Positions 1-5,429 of a stretch of DNA of 5,429 nucleotides are shown here, one piece after another. A program made the translations under genes and the position numbers. The stretch comes from Deinococcus apachensis DSM 19763 (GTDB taxonomy: Bacteria > Deinococcota > Deinococci > Deinococcales > Deinococcaceae), in the NCBI RefSeq assembly GCF_000381345.1, contig NZ_KB906437.1, positions 1 to 5,429 of the forward strand, written 5' to 3'. The notes beneath the pieces are model-generated. The model saw only the letters and a list, made by a program, of their open reading frames with translations, searched no databases and was not told the DNA's origin. Positions within the stretch are counted from its first letter, which is position 1. Each line of letters begins with the position of its first letter.

Positions 1-2
1 CT

Positions 3-812
3 GGCGGGGTAACCGCGCAGACCCCACCGACCTCCCTGCCGGATCACGCCCAGAGGCCCGTTTCCCGCCCACTCCTGGGCACCCGCATCGACGCGACCAG
101 CTACGCCCAAGCGGCAGCAGACGTGATCACCTGGGCGCAGGCCGGGGGCCCCCGCCGGGTCCACGCCGCCAACGTCCACATGGTCATGGAGGGAGTGGAC
201 GACCCCAACTTCCAGGCCGTCACCAACTCCGCCGACTTGGTCACGCCCGACGGGATGCCGCTCGTCTGGGGGTTGAAGCTGCTGGGGGTCCGGGACGCCG
301 AGCGGGTCTACGGCCCCACCCTGACCCTGCATGTCTGCGAGGCGGCAGCCAAAGCGGGGGTGCCCATCGGGTTGTACGGCGGCACGCCCGAGAGCCTGGG
401 GGACTTCCGGGCTTTCCTGGAGCGCCAGTTCCCCGGCATCCAGGTGGCCTGCACGATTGCCCCGCCCTTCCGCCCGCTGACGCCCGAGGAGGACGCCGAG
501 GACGTCCGGCAGATCCTCGCCTCCGGGGCCCGCATCCTTTTCGTGGGGATCGGCTGCCCGAAGCAGGAGTGGTGGATGTACCGTCACCGCGACCGGCTGC
601 CCCTCACCATGCTGGGGGTGGGCGCGGCCTTCGACTTCCACTCGGGGCGGGTCCGGCAGGCACCCGGGGCGATGCAGCGCCTGGGGCTGGAGTGGCTCTT
701 CCGGCTGGCGATGGAGCCCAAGCGGCTCTGGAAGCGTTACGTCCGGCAAAACCCTCGCTTCCTGCTGATGTTCGCCCGCCAACTTCTGGGTGGCCGCACG
801 GGCTCGTGCTGA
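3..812 (+). CDS. WecG/TagA/CpsF-family glycosyltransferase, 5' end outside window
   Basis: Predicted family GT26 glycosyltransferase that would transfer a sugar from a nucleotide donor to an undecaprenyl-linked acceptor at the cytoplasmic membrane face. Counting from the GTG at 123, the family signatures are NVHMV near residue 17, TPDG with its Asp at residue 43 (the general-base position in TagA), GIGCPKQE with Gln at 148, and the basic C-terminal appendage GLEWLFRL...EPKRLWKRY typical of the family. The GTG at 123 is too late to be the start: the same frame upstream reads LLGTRIDATSYAQAAADV, the normal family N-terminus. That frame has no stop and no ATG, GTG or TTG codon back to base 3, so translation should begin left of the window (CTG at 36 or 75 would be unusual starts). 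The visible part is 269 residues and looks intact to the stop. The donor sugar (ManNAc, ManNAcA, glucose or other) cannot be told. Family assignment is firm; the specific role is inferred. Confidence 0.93.
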   Translation, partial: GGVTAQTPPTSLPDHAQRPVSRPLLGTRIDATSYAQAAADVITWAQAGGPRRVHAANVHMVMEGVDDPNFQAVTNSADLVTPDGMPLVWGLKLLGVRDAERVYGPTLTLHVCEAAAKAGVPIGLYGGTPESLGDFRAFLERQFPGIQVACTIAPPFRPLTPEEDAEDVRQILASGARILFVGIGCPKQEWWMYRHRDRLPLTMLGVGAAFDFHSGRVRQAPGAMQRLGLEWLFRLAMEPKRLWKRYVRQNPRFLLMFARQLLGGRTGSC

Positions 813-844
813 ACCGCGAGTAACAGCTGCTCGTAGTCTGGAGC

Positions 845-1207
845 GTCATTTTGGCTGCGGTTGGATGTGTAGCTCGCTTCGCTACTGAGGACCAGTTCGC
901 CAGTTATTGCATGGCGGCTCCCATGGTGCGGGGCAGTGGGAAGAACAGCCGGGTCCAGCTCAACCGCGATGGAAATTGCCGATTGAATTGGGCCCTCCAC
1001 ATTGTGGCGCTGACCAGGAGGTGTTGCGACCAGCAGACACGGAAGTTCCTGGCCAAGGTCAAGGCGCGAGGAAAGACTCCTCGCGCCTCTCTCCGCATCT
1101 TGAAAACCCACACCGCGCGGGAACTCTTCCGTCATCTCAATAGCACTTCTCCCCCTGCTCTCTTCCACTTGGCCGCTATACAGCGACATGCCAGGATCTA
1201 CTTTTAG
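845..1207 (+). pseudogene. IS110-family transposase, C-terminal remnant
   Basis: The frame reads VILAAVGCVARFATEDQFAS, then RGSGKNSR, LNWALHIVALTR and LKTHTARELFRHL. This is the order of motifs in the C-terminal Transposase_20 (IS116/IS110/IS902) domain. The Ser of GSGK is probably the conserved domain serine. Only about 100 of the usual 340-400 residues are recognisable: the N-terminal DEDD RuvC-like domain is absent, and the frame is closed by a TAA at 821-823 right after the neighbouring gene. Several usually conserved positions have drifted (for example Cys-Met-Ala-Ala where Cys/Ala-Gly-x-Ala is normal, and DGN for GGN). After LFRHL near 1140 the frame continues about 20 codons without family resemblance to the stop at 1207. 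No start codon context or ribosome site is seen. It is therefore a dead fragment, lying about 30 bases after the WecG-type gene. Its subgroup differs from the right-edge transposase. Confidence 0.82.
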
Positions 1208-1226
1208 GGGGCAGGCCACCTGATTC

Positions 1227-1254
1227 AATAAACCGGCATGGTGACAGGTGTCAA
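1227..1254 (-). promoter_or_regulatory. Possible sigma-70-type promoter, minus strand
   Basis: On the minus strand a perfect TTGACA (1249-1254) is followed after 16 bases by TTTATT (1227-1232), which matches four of six -10 positions. It lies in an AT-richer patch and would read leftward, antisense to the transposase remnant. No credible gene follows it, so it may be chance or a leftover of a lost element. The -35 is part of a 12-base imperfect palindrome (1242-1253, TGACA-GG-TGTCA). Confidence 0.2.
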
Positions 1255-1294
1255 CAAATAGGACATCCCAAAGCCGTATCGCTCAAATGAGCAG

Positions 1295-1456
1295 ATGGTA
1301 TACGACATTCAATTTCGTGAGCAACGTGGTCTTCTACAGCACGAACCGGTGGCGAAGCTGCCCGTGTTGGAATCACACGAGGGGAACGCATTATTGGCCT
1401 CCCTGCTGACAGCGCTCGCCAAGCTCAGGCCCATTATGGATAGCACGACTGCGTGA
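1295..1456 (+). CDS. Doubtful 53-residue hypothetical ORF
   Basis: A short frame from ATG at 1295 to TGA at 1454-1456; the frame is open upstream to a TAG at 1259. The C-terminal half (KLPVLESHEGNALLASLLTA, then LAKLRPIM) has the rhythm of a real amphipathic helix and reads like the tail of a protein rather than noise. I do not recognise the family. There is no clear Shine-Dalgarno or -10 box before the ATG. Third-position GC is near 55%, clearly below that of the neighbouring glycosyltransferases, so it is either not coding, foreign, or the 3' scrap of a deleted gene. It ends 9 bases before the convergent stop of the GT2 gene. The rest of the interval between the transposase remnant and this frame (1208-1294) holds nothing I can identify except the weak promoter-like pair on the other strand. 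Confidence 0.25.
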   Translation: MVYDIQFREQRGLLQHEPVAKLPVLESHEGNALLASLLTALAKLRPIMDSTTA

Positions 1457-1465
1457 GGAGGTGAC

Positions 1466-2386
1466 CTACAGGAGCGCTCTCTGCTTCACGCGCACGCCCA
1501 ACGCGGCGAGCGCAATTAAGTAGTCCAGGTAGCGAGCACCGTGCTTGTGTAGGGCCTGAAACACACCTGCAACCGTTCTAAGGCTCGCGCGTTCAAAGGC
1601 GCGCATGGCAACTTGGGAGGCGATAAACCCAGCCAGACTTCCGCCCTTGAACAGGTGGGCATTCTGCTCAGCCCACCGGACCGAGTACTGCCAGTCGTTA
1701 TCGTTGGATACGCTGCGCTGCGCTTGGTGGACGTACCAGATGCTCAGGATGTCTGGGATGAAGATGAAGTCCACGCCCGCCGCATCCCACTTCAGGTATA
1801 GGTCGAGGTCCTGGTGCTTCTTCAAGGTGTTGTCCCAGGGGATTTCGAGCAGGAGCGCTTTGGACGTCAGAAAGGAGGAGGTCTGGATCTGCGTCTCACC
1901 CGTCAGCTTACGGCGCATGAGCAGGTACTCGCTGATGCTCTCGCCCCGATCGGGGTCGCGCTGCGGCAGAACGCGCCCCGGTCCCTTCGGGGACTTGACG
2001 TACATGCGCGGGCAGATCACGACCCGCTGGGTGTGCCAATCCAGCGCGATCCGCATCTGCGCGTAGATTTTTTCCGGCAGCCACTCGTCATCATCATCGA
2101 GGAACCCGATCCATTCACCACGTGCCAGGTGAACGCCGATATTGCGCGCCTCGCCACCCCCCACGCTCTCGGGGAGCACCTCCACGCGCAAACGGTCGTC
2201 GTCAATACTGGACAGGGCCTGGACCGTCCGGTCATCCGGGCCGTCCACAACCACGATGACTTCCAAGGGTTCCCAGCGCTGCATCAGGGCGGACTTCACA
2301 GCGCGGGTGACGAGTTCGGGGCGATTACGGGTCGGGATGATGCACGACACCATCGGCAGGCCGGAGGGGAGGGGAAAACCTTGCAC
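1466..2386 (-). CDS. GT2-family glycosyltransferase
   Basis: Inverting-type GT-A glycosyltransferase, cytoplasmic, expected to add one sugar to a lipid-linked repeat unit. With the GTG at 2386 as start the product is 306 residues. It begins with the family opening MVSCIIPTRNRPELV at residue 12, then VVVDGP (nucleotide-binding Asp 48), GGGEARNIG near 77-85, and FLDDDDEW with the metal-binding DXD-type acidic cluster at 97-100. A later IWYVHQAQRS segment resembles the C-terminal acceptor-side motif seen in many GT2 enzymes. The C-terminal 70 residues are helical with no convincing membrane anchor. The longest frame starts at 2485, but that would overlap the divergent gene at 2457. Met at 2353 is an alternative with no Shine-Dalgarno. 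GTG 2386 is preferred because TAAGCT lies 5 bases upstream, as in leaderless genes. Donor and acceptor cannot be told. Confidence 0.9.
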   Translation of the reverse strand: MQGFPLPSGLPMVSCIIPTRNRPELVTRAVKSALMQRWEPLEVIVVVDGPDDRTVQALSSIDDDRLRVEVLPESVGGGEARNIGVHLARGEWIGFLDDDDEWLPEKIYAQMRIALDWHTQRVVICPRMYVKSPKGPGRVLPQRDPDRGESISEYLLMRRKLTGETQIQTSSFLTSKALLLEIPWDNTLKKHQDLDLYLKWDAAGVDFIFIPDILSIWYVHQAQRSVSNDNDWQYSVRWAEQNAHLFKGGSLAGFIASQVAMRAFERASLRTVAGVFQALHKHGARYLDYLIALAALGVRVKQRALL

Positions 2387-2391
2387 GCCCC

Positions 2392-2397
2392 AGCTTA
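2392..2397 (-). promoter_or_regulatory. Candidate -10 box for leaderless GT2 gene
   Basis: Minus-strand TAAGCT (TANNNT) ends 5 bases before the GTG at 2386, so transcription would start at or next to the start codon. No good -35 is seen at 16-18 bases. The call rests on spacing and on the absence of a Shine-Dalgarno at any candidate start. Confidence 0.4.
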
Positions 2398-2444
2398 GAG
2401 AGCAGGGTGCCAACAATTCCACGTAAAACTTCGGTATCGGTCCG

Positions 2445-2450
2445 CATAAT
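2445..2450 (+). promoter_or_regulatory. Candidate -10 box for leaderless O-antigen ligase-type gene
   Basis: CATAAT matches the -10 consensus at five of six bases and ends 6 bases before the ATG at 2457. No Shine-Dalgarno precedes that ATG, which fits a leaderless transcript. A short dyad (CGGTC 2438-2442 and GACCG 2451-2455) flanks the box and could be an operator or chance. The -35 region is not recognisable. Confidence 0.4.
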
Positions 2451-2456
2451 GACCGG

Positions 2457-3773
2457 ATGGTCACGGCGTTTCTGGGACTCCTCATCTTGTTGGGCGCGGC
2501 AGCAACAACTTACGTCCTTTTAGAGAAGGTACAGCGTACGGGTCGGTATTTCATCTGGCCCATCATCGTGAGCGTCACGCTGGGCACGGTGTTCGCCGCG
2601 CTGGGCACGTCGATGGGTGTCGTGAGTGCGGAAGCTTCCTCGGCCCTCACCCGGCTCAGCGGTCTCGTGGCGGACGGATTCTGTCTGCTCGCCCTGATGA
2701 TGGCCCTCCTCCGCAGCCGCGCCCCCACCCACCCGGCCGTGCTGTGGGGGTATCTCCTCTTCGTGCTGGGCGCCATCGTGACGGTGCCCTGGAGCACCGA
2801 GCCCGCCTGGGCAACGGGTCTGTTCTCCACACCCCTCGTCCTGCTGGGCCTGTACGCCTGTGTGCTTACTGGGGTGACGCGCCAGGACTTCTTCAGTGTG
2901 ACGCGCACCGTGCTGTCCTGGGTCCTCGTCGGCAGTCTCGCCCTCCTCGTCGTTGCCCCCGGACTCGCCTCCACCCCGTACGTGGACTCGCGCATCGGCC
3001 TCCCCATCCGGCTGCACGGGATCACCTTCCACGCCAATATGCTTGGCCTCTTGGCAGCGATGTACCTTGTCCTGCTGCTCGCACCGGACGTGTCCAAGCG
3101 CGGGCGGGTGCTGGGCGCCGCTCTCGGGCTCGCCGTGCTCGTCCTCGCCCAGAGCAAGACGGTCGTGGGTGGCCTCCTCATCGGTGTGGGCCTTATCGGG
3201 CTCGCGCAGATGTTCCGGGCCCCCACACTGACGCAGCGCGCCCTGCTGTTCCTTGCGATGCCGCTCGTTATCCTAGGCGGCGGCTCGGCCGTGAGGAGCG
3301 GGCTGTCCGACGCCGACGCGGGTGTCACGACGCTCACCGGGCGCACGCAAATCTGGGAGATTACCCTGGGGAGCTGGCGCGACAACCCTACCTTCGGGTA
3401 CGGCCCACACCTGTGGGACAACGATTACGCCCGGCTCAACAATGCCGAGTGGGCGGGGTACGCGCACAACCAGCTCATTCACACCCTGGGGCAATCCGGC
3501 ACCGTGGGTGCGGTTGGCTGGGCCATCTTCACGCTGGTCATGCTGCGCGCGCTCTGGGGAGCGTTGCGCCGGAGGGAGTACATCCTCGTCCTGCTCGGGA
3601 CGGTCCTGCTCACCCGTGAGGTTTCAGAGGTCCCGCTCTACCTAGGACGCATTGACACGACCACGCTGTTCGTGGGGTTGATCGTGATCGGACTCGCCAC
3701 CCGAGAGATGTTTCATGCGGTTGTGCAGGTAAGGAGGAGGACTCACCCAAGCGCCCTCCCCGAGCCTGCCTGA
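2457..3773 (+). CDS. O-antigen ligase / Wzy-type polymerase family membrane protein
   Basis: Polytopic inner-membrane protein of 438 residues with the Wzy_C (O-antigen ligase, PF04932-type) core. By eye there are roughly 12 hydrophobic segments, for example 1-22, 31-50, 95-112, 121-141, 153-170, 193-209, 236-254, 261-276, 343-369 and 401-416. Family signatures in order are FHANMLG (191-197), AQSKTVV (231-237), the large external loop with LTGRTQIW (293-300) and NPTFGYG (310-316), then AHNQLIHTLGQSG (336-348) containing His 337. The loop Arg and the His are the usual functional positions of this superfamily. Such proteins either polymerise lipid-linked repeat units (Wzy) or ligate the polymer to an acceptor (WaaL); sequence alone does not separate these. 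Its neighbours, three glycosyltransferases, support surface polysaccharide assembly, and with no lipid A core genes in view I favour polymerase. The start at ATG 2457 puts the first membrane segment at the very N-terminus. The length is normal for the family. Confidence 0.88.
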   Translation: MVTAFLGLLILLGAAATTYVLLEKVQRTGRYFIWPIIVSVTLGTVFAALGTSMGVVSAEASSALTRLSGLVADGFCLLALMMALLRSRAPTHPAVLWGYLLFVLGAIVTVPWSTEPAWATGLFSTPLVLLGLYACVLTGVTRQDFFSVTRTVLSWVLVGSLALLVVAPGLASTPYVDSRIGLPIRLHGITFHANMLGLLAAMYLVLLLAPDVSKRGRVLGAALGLAVLVLAQSKTVVGGLLIGVGLIGLAQMFRAPTLTQRALLFLAMPLVILGGGSAVRSGLSDADAGVTTLTGRTQIWEITLGSWRDNPTFGYGPHLWDNDYARLNNAEWAGYAHNQLIHTLGQSGTVGAVGWAIFTLVMLRALWGALRRREYILVLLGTVLLTREVSEVPLYLGRIDTTTLFVGLIVIGLATREMFHAVVQVRRRTHPSALPEPA

Positions 3774-3782
3774 ATCATTCAG

Positions 3783-3788
3783 AGGAGG
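3783..3788 (+). promoter_or_regulatory. Strong Shine-Dalgarno (AGGAGG)
   Basis: A perfect AGGAGG ends 5 bases before the ATG at 3794. It is the only well-placed strong ribosome site at a candidate start in the window; the larger genes have none. It begins 9 bases after the stop of the upstream membrane protein gene, so the two frames would share a transcript. Confidence 0.6.
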
Positions 3789-3793
3789 GAACA

Positions 3794-3868
3794 ATGGATC
3801 AATTGCATCAACGGGTTCAGGAGGAGCTTTCGCGCCGAGGAACAGAACTTCCGACCGGACTGCGGTAA
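3794..3868 (+). CDS. 24-residue small ORF or truncated gene start
   Basis: ATG at 3794 to TAA at 3866-3868 encodes MDQLHQRVQEELSRRGTELP followed by TGLR: a charged, helix-prone peptide with no membrane segment or signal. I do not recognise it. Translation is made likely by the optimally spaced AGGAGG. The gap of 20 bases after the preceding gene's stop and the stem-loop about 30 bases downstream make it the last frame of that + strand unit. The wording (VQEELSRRGTELPTGLR) resembles the start of a longer soluble protein, so a 5' gene remnant cut by a deletion is as likely as a genuine small protein. After the TAA the same frame shows no family resemblance. Confidence 0.4.
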   Translation: MDQLHQRVQEELSRRGTELPTGLR

Positions 3869-3897
3869 CACAACATCTGTCCGTTCGCAACCAGCCC

Positions 3898-3924
3898 CCG
3901 CCCAGGTAGCCAGAGCCTGGGCGG
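3898..3924 (+). terminator. Likely intrinsic terminator of the + strand unit
   Basis: A perfect 9-bp GC-rich stem (CCGCCCAGG 3898-3906 with CCTGGGCGG 3916-3924) with a 9-base loop. It is followed on the + strand by ACTTCCTTT, a weak T-rich tail. It lies between the ends of two convergent units (3868 and 3989). On the minus strand the downstream side lacks a T run, so it is a poorer terminator for the GT4 gene. Confidence 0.5.
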
Positions 3925-3988
3925 ACTTCCTTTGGCCGAGGCGAGGTTCACCTTGCCAGTGTCTCTGTCCGCCTTCTCCTTTTGGCCT

Positions 3989-5083
3989 TCAGGTCAAGCA
4001 GGCGTCATACAGGCGTTCCAGTTCTCGGGTCTGCCGTTCAATCTCGAACAGACGCTGCACACGCGCGCGGCCAGCCTCGCCCATTCGTCGGCGGAGCGCT
4101 TCATCCCTCAGCAGAGTGATCAGGCTGTTCGTGAGGGCGTCCTGATCACCGGGAGGAGTGAGGAAACCGGTCTCTCCATGTTTCACTGCCTCGGGCACCC
4201 CGCCATCGGCGTAGGCTGCGACTGGCAACCCCATCGTCTGCGCTTCGGCAAACACCATCCCGAACGCTTCCAGGCGACTGGGCAGGCAGAAGATGGCAGC
4301 GCGGTTCATCCACTCGCGCACCTGCGCAGGCGTTTGTGGGCCTAGAAACTCTGCTCGCACTCCTAGACGAGACGCCTCAGCACGAGCCGCCCCCTCCAAT
4401 TCCCCGCTGCCAATAATGACTAGGCGGACGTTCGGGATGGCCTGCTGGACATTCGGCATGACCCGGATTAGGTCCAGGACCCCCTTCCGCTCAATGAGGC
4501 GCCCAACACTCAGAATGATCGGCTCACGCTCCACAGGGGCGGGAACAAAGTCCTTCAGGTTGATGCCGATGTAGTGCGTGACTACTTTCTGCGGGGGGCA
4601 CCCGAGGGCAAGCAGGCCTTCCCGAACGTAGTTGGAGACGGCGATGATCCGGCTGGCTTGACGGAACAACGCGGGGCGGCGCCACTGGTAGTACCGGTAT
4701 ACGCGCCGGAAGGGTTTCGTTGCAAACACGTCATACCCATGAAAGGTCGTGATCAGTGGGATGTTCAAGGCGCGGGCCAGGGGGAGACTCCACACTCCAT
4801 CCACGCCGAAATGGGCATGCATTAAAGCAAGGTTTTGCTGCCGGAGGGCCTGCACCCAGGGTTGGGGAGCCTGCCCTAGATAAAGTTGCAAAGTCTGCAC
4901 CTTGGAATACCCTGCTTCATCCGACAGAACCTGAGTGGGAATGGAGAGGGATGGGGTCCGAGGCTCCCGCTTCAGACCAACCAGGATCGGCGTGTAGCGC
5001 TGCAACGCACTGGCCTGAGCCGGGATGAAGGTTTCCGAGTACGGTAACAGCTTTTCGCGAAAAATGGCGACACGTAGCGACAC
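3989..5083 (-). CDS. GT4-family glycosyltransferase (retaining, GT-B fold)
   Basis: Soluble or membrane-associated GT-B glycosyltransferase of 364 residues, the usual length, expected to transfer a sugar from a nucleotide donor during repeat-unit assembly on the cytoplasmic side. The N-terminal Rossmann domain opens with VAIFREKLLPYSETFIPAQ (5-23), the SETFI-x-x-Q pattern common in colanic-acid-type and amylovoran-type GT4 enzymes, then HAHFG (89-93) and TTFHGYDV (112-119). The C-terminal domain has LSVGRLIERKG (191-201), IGSGEL (224-229) and the EX7E donor-binding motif EAFGMVFAE (Glu 272 and Glu 280). GTG at 5083 is chosen because it gives the family's natural N-terminus and has TAACGT 6 bases upstream. 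There is no Shine-Dalgarno at usable spacing. It converges on the + strand unit and its promoter lies next to the tail of an IS110-family element. Donor sugar and linkage are unknown. Confidence 0.92.
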   Translation of the reverse strand: MSLRVAIFREKLLPYSETFIPAQASALQRYTPILVGLKREPRTPSLSIPTQVLSDEAGYSKVQTLQLYLGQAPQPWVQALRQQNLALMHAHFGVDGVWSLPLARALNIPLITTFHGYDVFATKPFRRVYRYYQWRRPALFRQASRIIAVSNYVREGLLALGCPPQKVVTHYIGINLKDFVPAPVEREPIILSVGRLIERKGVLDLIRVMPNVQQAIPNVRLVIIGSGELEGAARAEASRLGVRAEFLGPQTPAQVREWMNRAAIFCLPSRLEAFGMVFAEAQTMGLPVAAYADGGVPEAVKHGETGFLTPPGDQDALTNSLITLLRDEALRRRMGEAGRARVQRLFEIERQTRELERLYDACLT

Positions 5084-5089
5084 GGTCCT

Positions 5090-5095
5090 ACGTTA
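5090..5095 (-). promoter_or_regulatory. Candidate -10 box for leaderless GT4 gene
   Basis: Minus-strand TAACGT (TANNNT) ends 6 bases before the GTG at 5083, the same arrangement as at the GT2 gene. No convincing -35 is seen 16-18 bases further upstream, a region close to or within the tail of the neighbouring insertion element. Confidence 0.42.
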
Positions 5096-5161
5096 TCCAA
5101 CCAGGTATGACAGAGTTGAGACTGAGGAGTTCCTGACTACCCCTCAAAACGCGTAGGCTGA

Positions 5162-5209
5162 AGGAGAAGTCGGCTCCTGTAGCAACCGTAATGCGGGTCA
5201 AGGTTGCTT

Positions 5210-5236
<27 letters not shown>
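5162..5236 (-). ncRNA. Candidate IS-encoded guide RNA region (structured 3' noncoding tail)
   Basis: Directly after the transposase stop, read on the minus strand, the noncoding tail holds stem-loops packed with 1-2 bases between them. The first shares its stem with the transposase 3' end (5210-5264). The second is AGCAACC/GGTTGCT, 7 bp with a 14-base loop (5181-5208). The third is AGGAG/CTCCT, 5 bp with a 7-base loop (5162-5178). It is established that IS110-family elements encode a structured bridge/seek RNA in a noncoding end, and that IS1111-group members carry it downstream of the transposase. The assignment to that group and the RNA itself are inferences here. A further 5-bp pair (TGAGG 5123-5127 with CCTCA 5142-5146) may or may not belong. 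Ends and promoter of the RNA are not determined. Confidence 0.3.
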
Positions 5237-5428
<192 letters not shown>

Positions 5429-5429
5429 C

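Noticed and set aside
737..1228. 163-residue open frame on the minus strand
   Set aside because: It runs antisense to both the end of the WecG-type gene and the transposase remnant. The recognisable IS110 domain is on the + strand, and the minus product has low-complexity, unfamily-like sequence.
1451..1491. GCGTGA/TCACGC pair as a terminator between the 53-codon frame and the GT2 gene
   Set aside because: Only 6 bp with a loop of about 29 bases and no T run on either strand.
1605..2398. Two + strand frames of 153 and 194 residues
   Set aside because: They are antisense to the GT2 gene, whose motifs occupy the minus strand. No family signal was seen in the + products.
2354..2485. N-terminal extension of the GT2 protein up to 2485
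   Set aside because: It would overlap the divergent gene start at 2457. The added 33 residues do not resemble the family, and a better leaderless-type start exists at 2386.
2510..3421. 303-residue open frame on the minus strand, and a 291-residue + frame at 2744-3619
   Set aside because: Both are shadows of the O-antigen ligase-type gene. Their products are rich in Arg, Pro and Ala, as expected from out-of-frame reading of GC-rich coding DNA, while the gene at 2457-3773 has clear family motifs.
3932..4345. 137-residue + frame downstream of the stem-loop
   Set aside because: Most of it is antisense to the GT4 C-terminus, and it starts at a TTG with no ribosome site.

Overview
The window looks like part of a cell-surface polysaccharide (exopolysaccharide or O-antigen-like) gene region from a GC-rich bacterium. 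Deinococcus or a close relative is my best guess. I infer this from three things: high-GC codon use in the glycosyltransferases, start codons sitting 5-6 bases downstream of TANNNT-like -10 boxes with no Shine-Dalgarno (a leaderless arrangement known to be common in Deinococcus), and IS110-family transposase fragments. No rRNA, tRNA or taxon-specific marker is present, so the assignment is tentative.

Layout, left to right. (1) A WecG/TagA/CpsF-family glycosyltransferase on the + strand runs in from the left edge and ends at 812. Its reading frame is open to the first bases of the window. (2) About 845-1207 is a degraded C-terminal piece of an IS110-family transposase (+). It is followed by a lower-GC stretch (1208-1465) holding only a doubtful 53-codon frame. 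(3) A GT2 glycosyltransferase lies on the - strand (1466-2386). It is divergent from (4) a 12-TM-like O-antigen ligase/polymerase family protein (2457-3773, +), with two candidate leaderless promoters in the short gap. (5) A 24-codon frame with a strong Shine-Dalgarno (3794-3868) and a GC-rich stem-loop (3898-3924) close the + strand unit. (6) A GT4 glycosyltransferase on the - strand (3989-5083) starts at a leaderless-looking GTG. (7) The right end is the 3' part of another IS110-family element (transposase C-terminus, -, running off the right edge). Its downstream noncoding tail folds into consecutive stem-loops.

How the parts fit: the WecG-type enzyme, GT2 and GT4 would add sugars to a lipid-linked repeat unit. 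The polytopic Wzy_C-type protein would polymerise or ligate the product at the outer face of the membrane. The sugars and final polymer cannot be read from the sequence. Gene orientations are mixed and the block is bracketed by two unlike IS110-family fragments whose 3' ends both point inward, which suggests assembly or rearrangement by mobile elements. The most interesting unexplained signal is the structured segment 5162-5264 after the right-hand transposase. Its position matches where IS1111-group elements encode their guide (bridge/seek) RNA. I see no other evidence for a novel multigene system.
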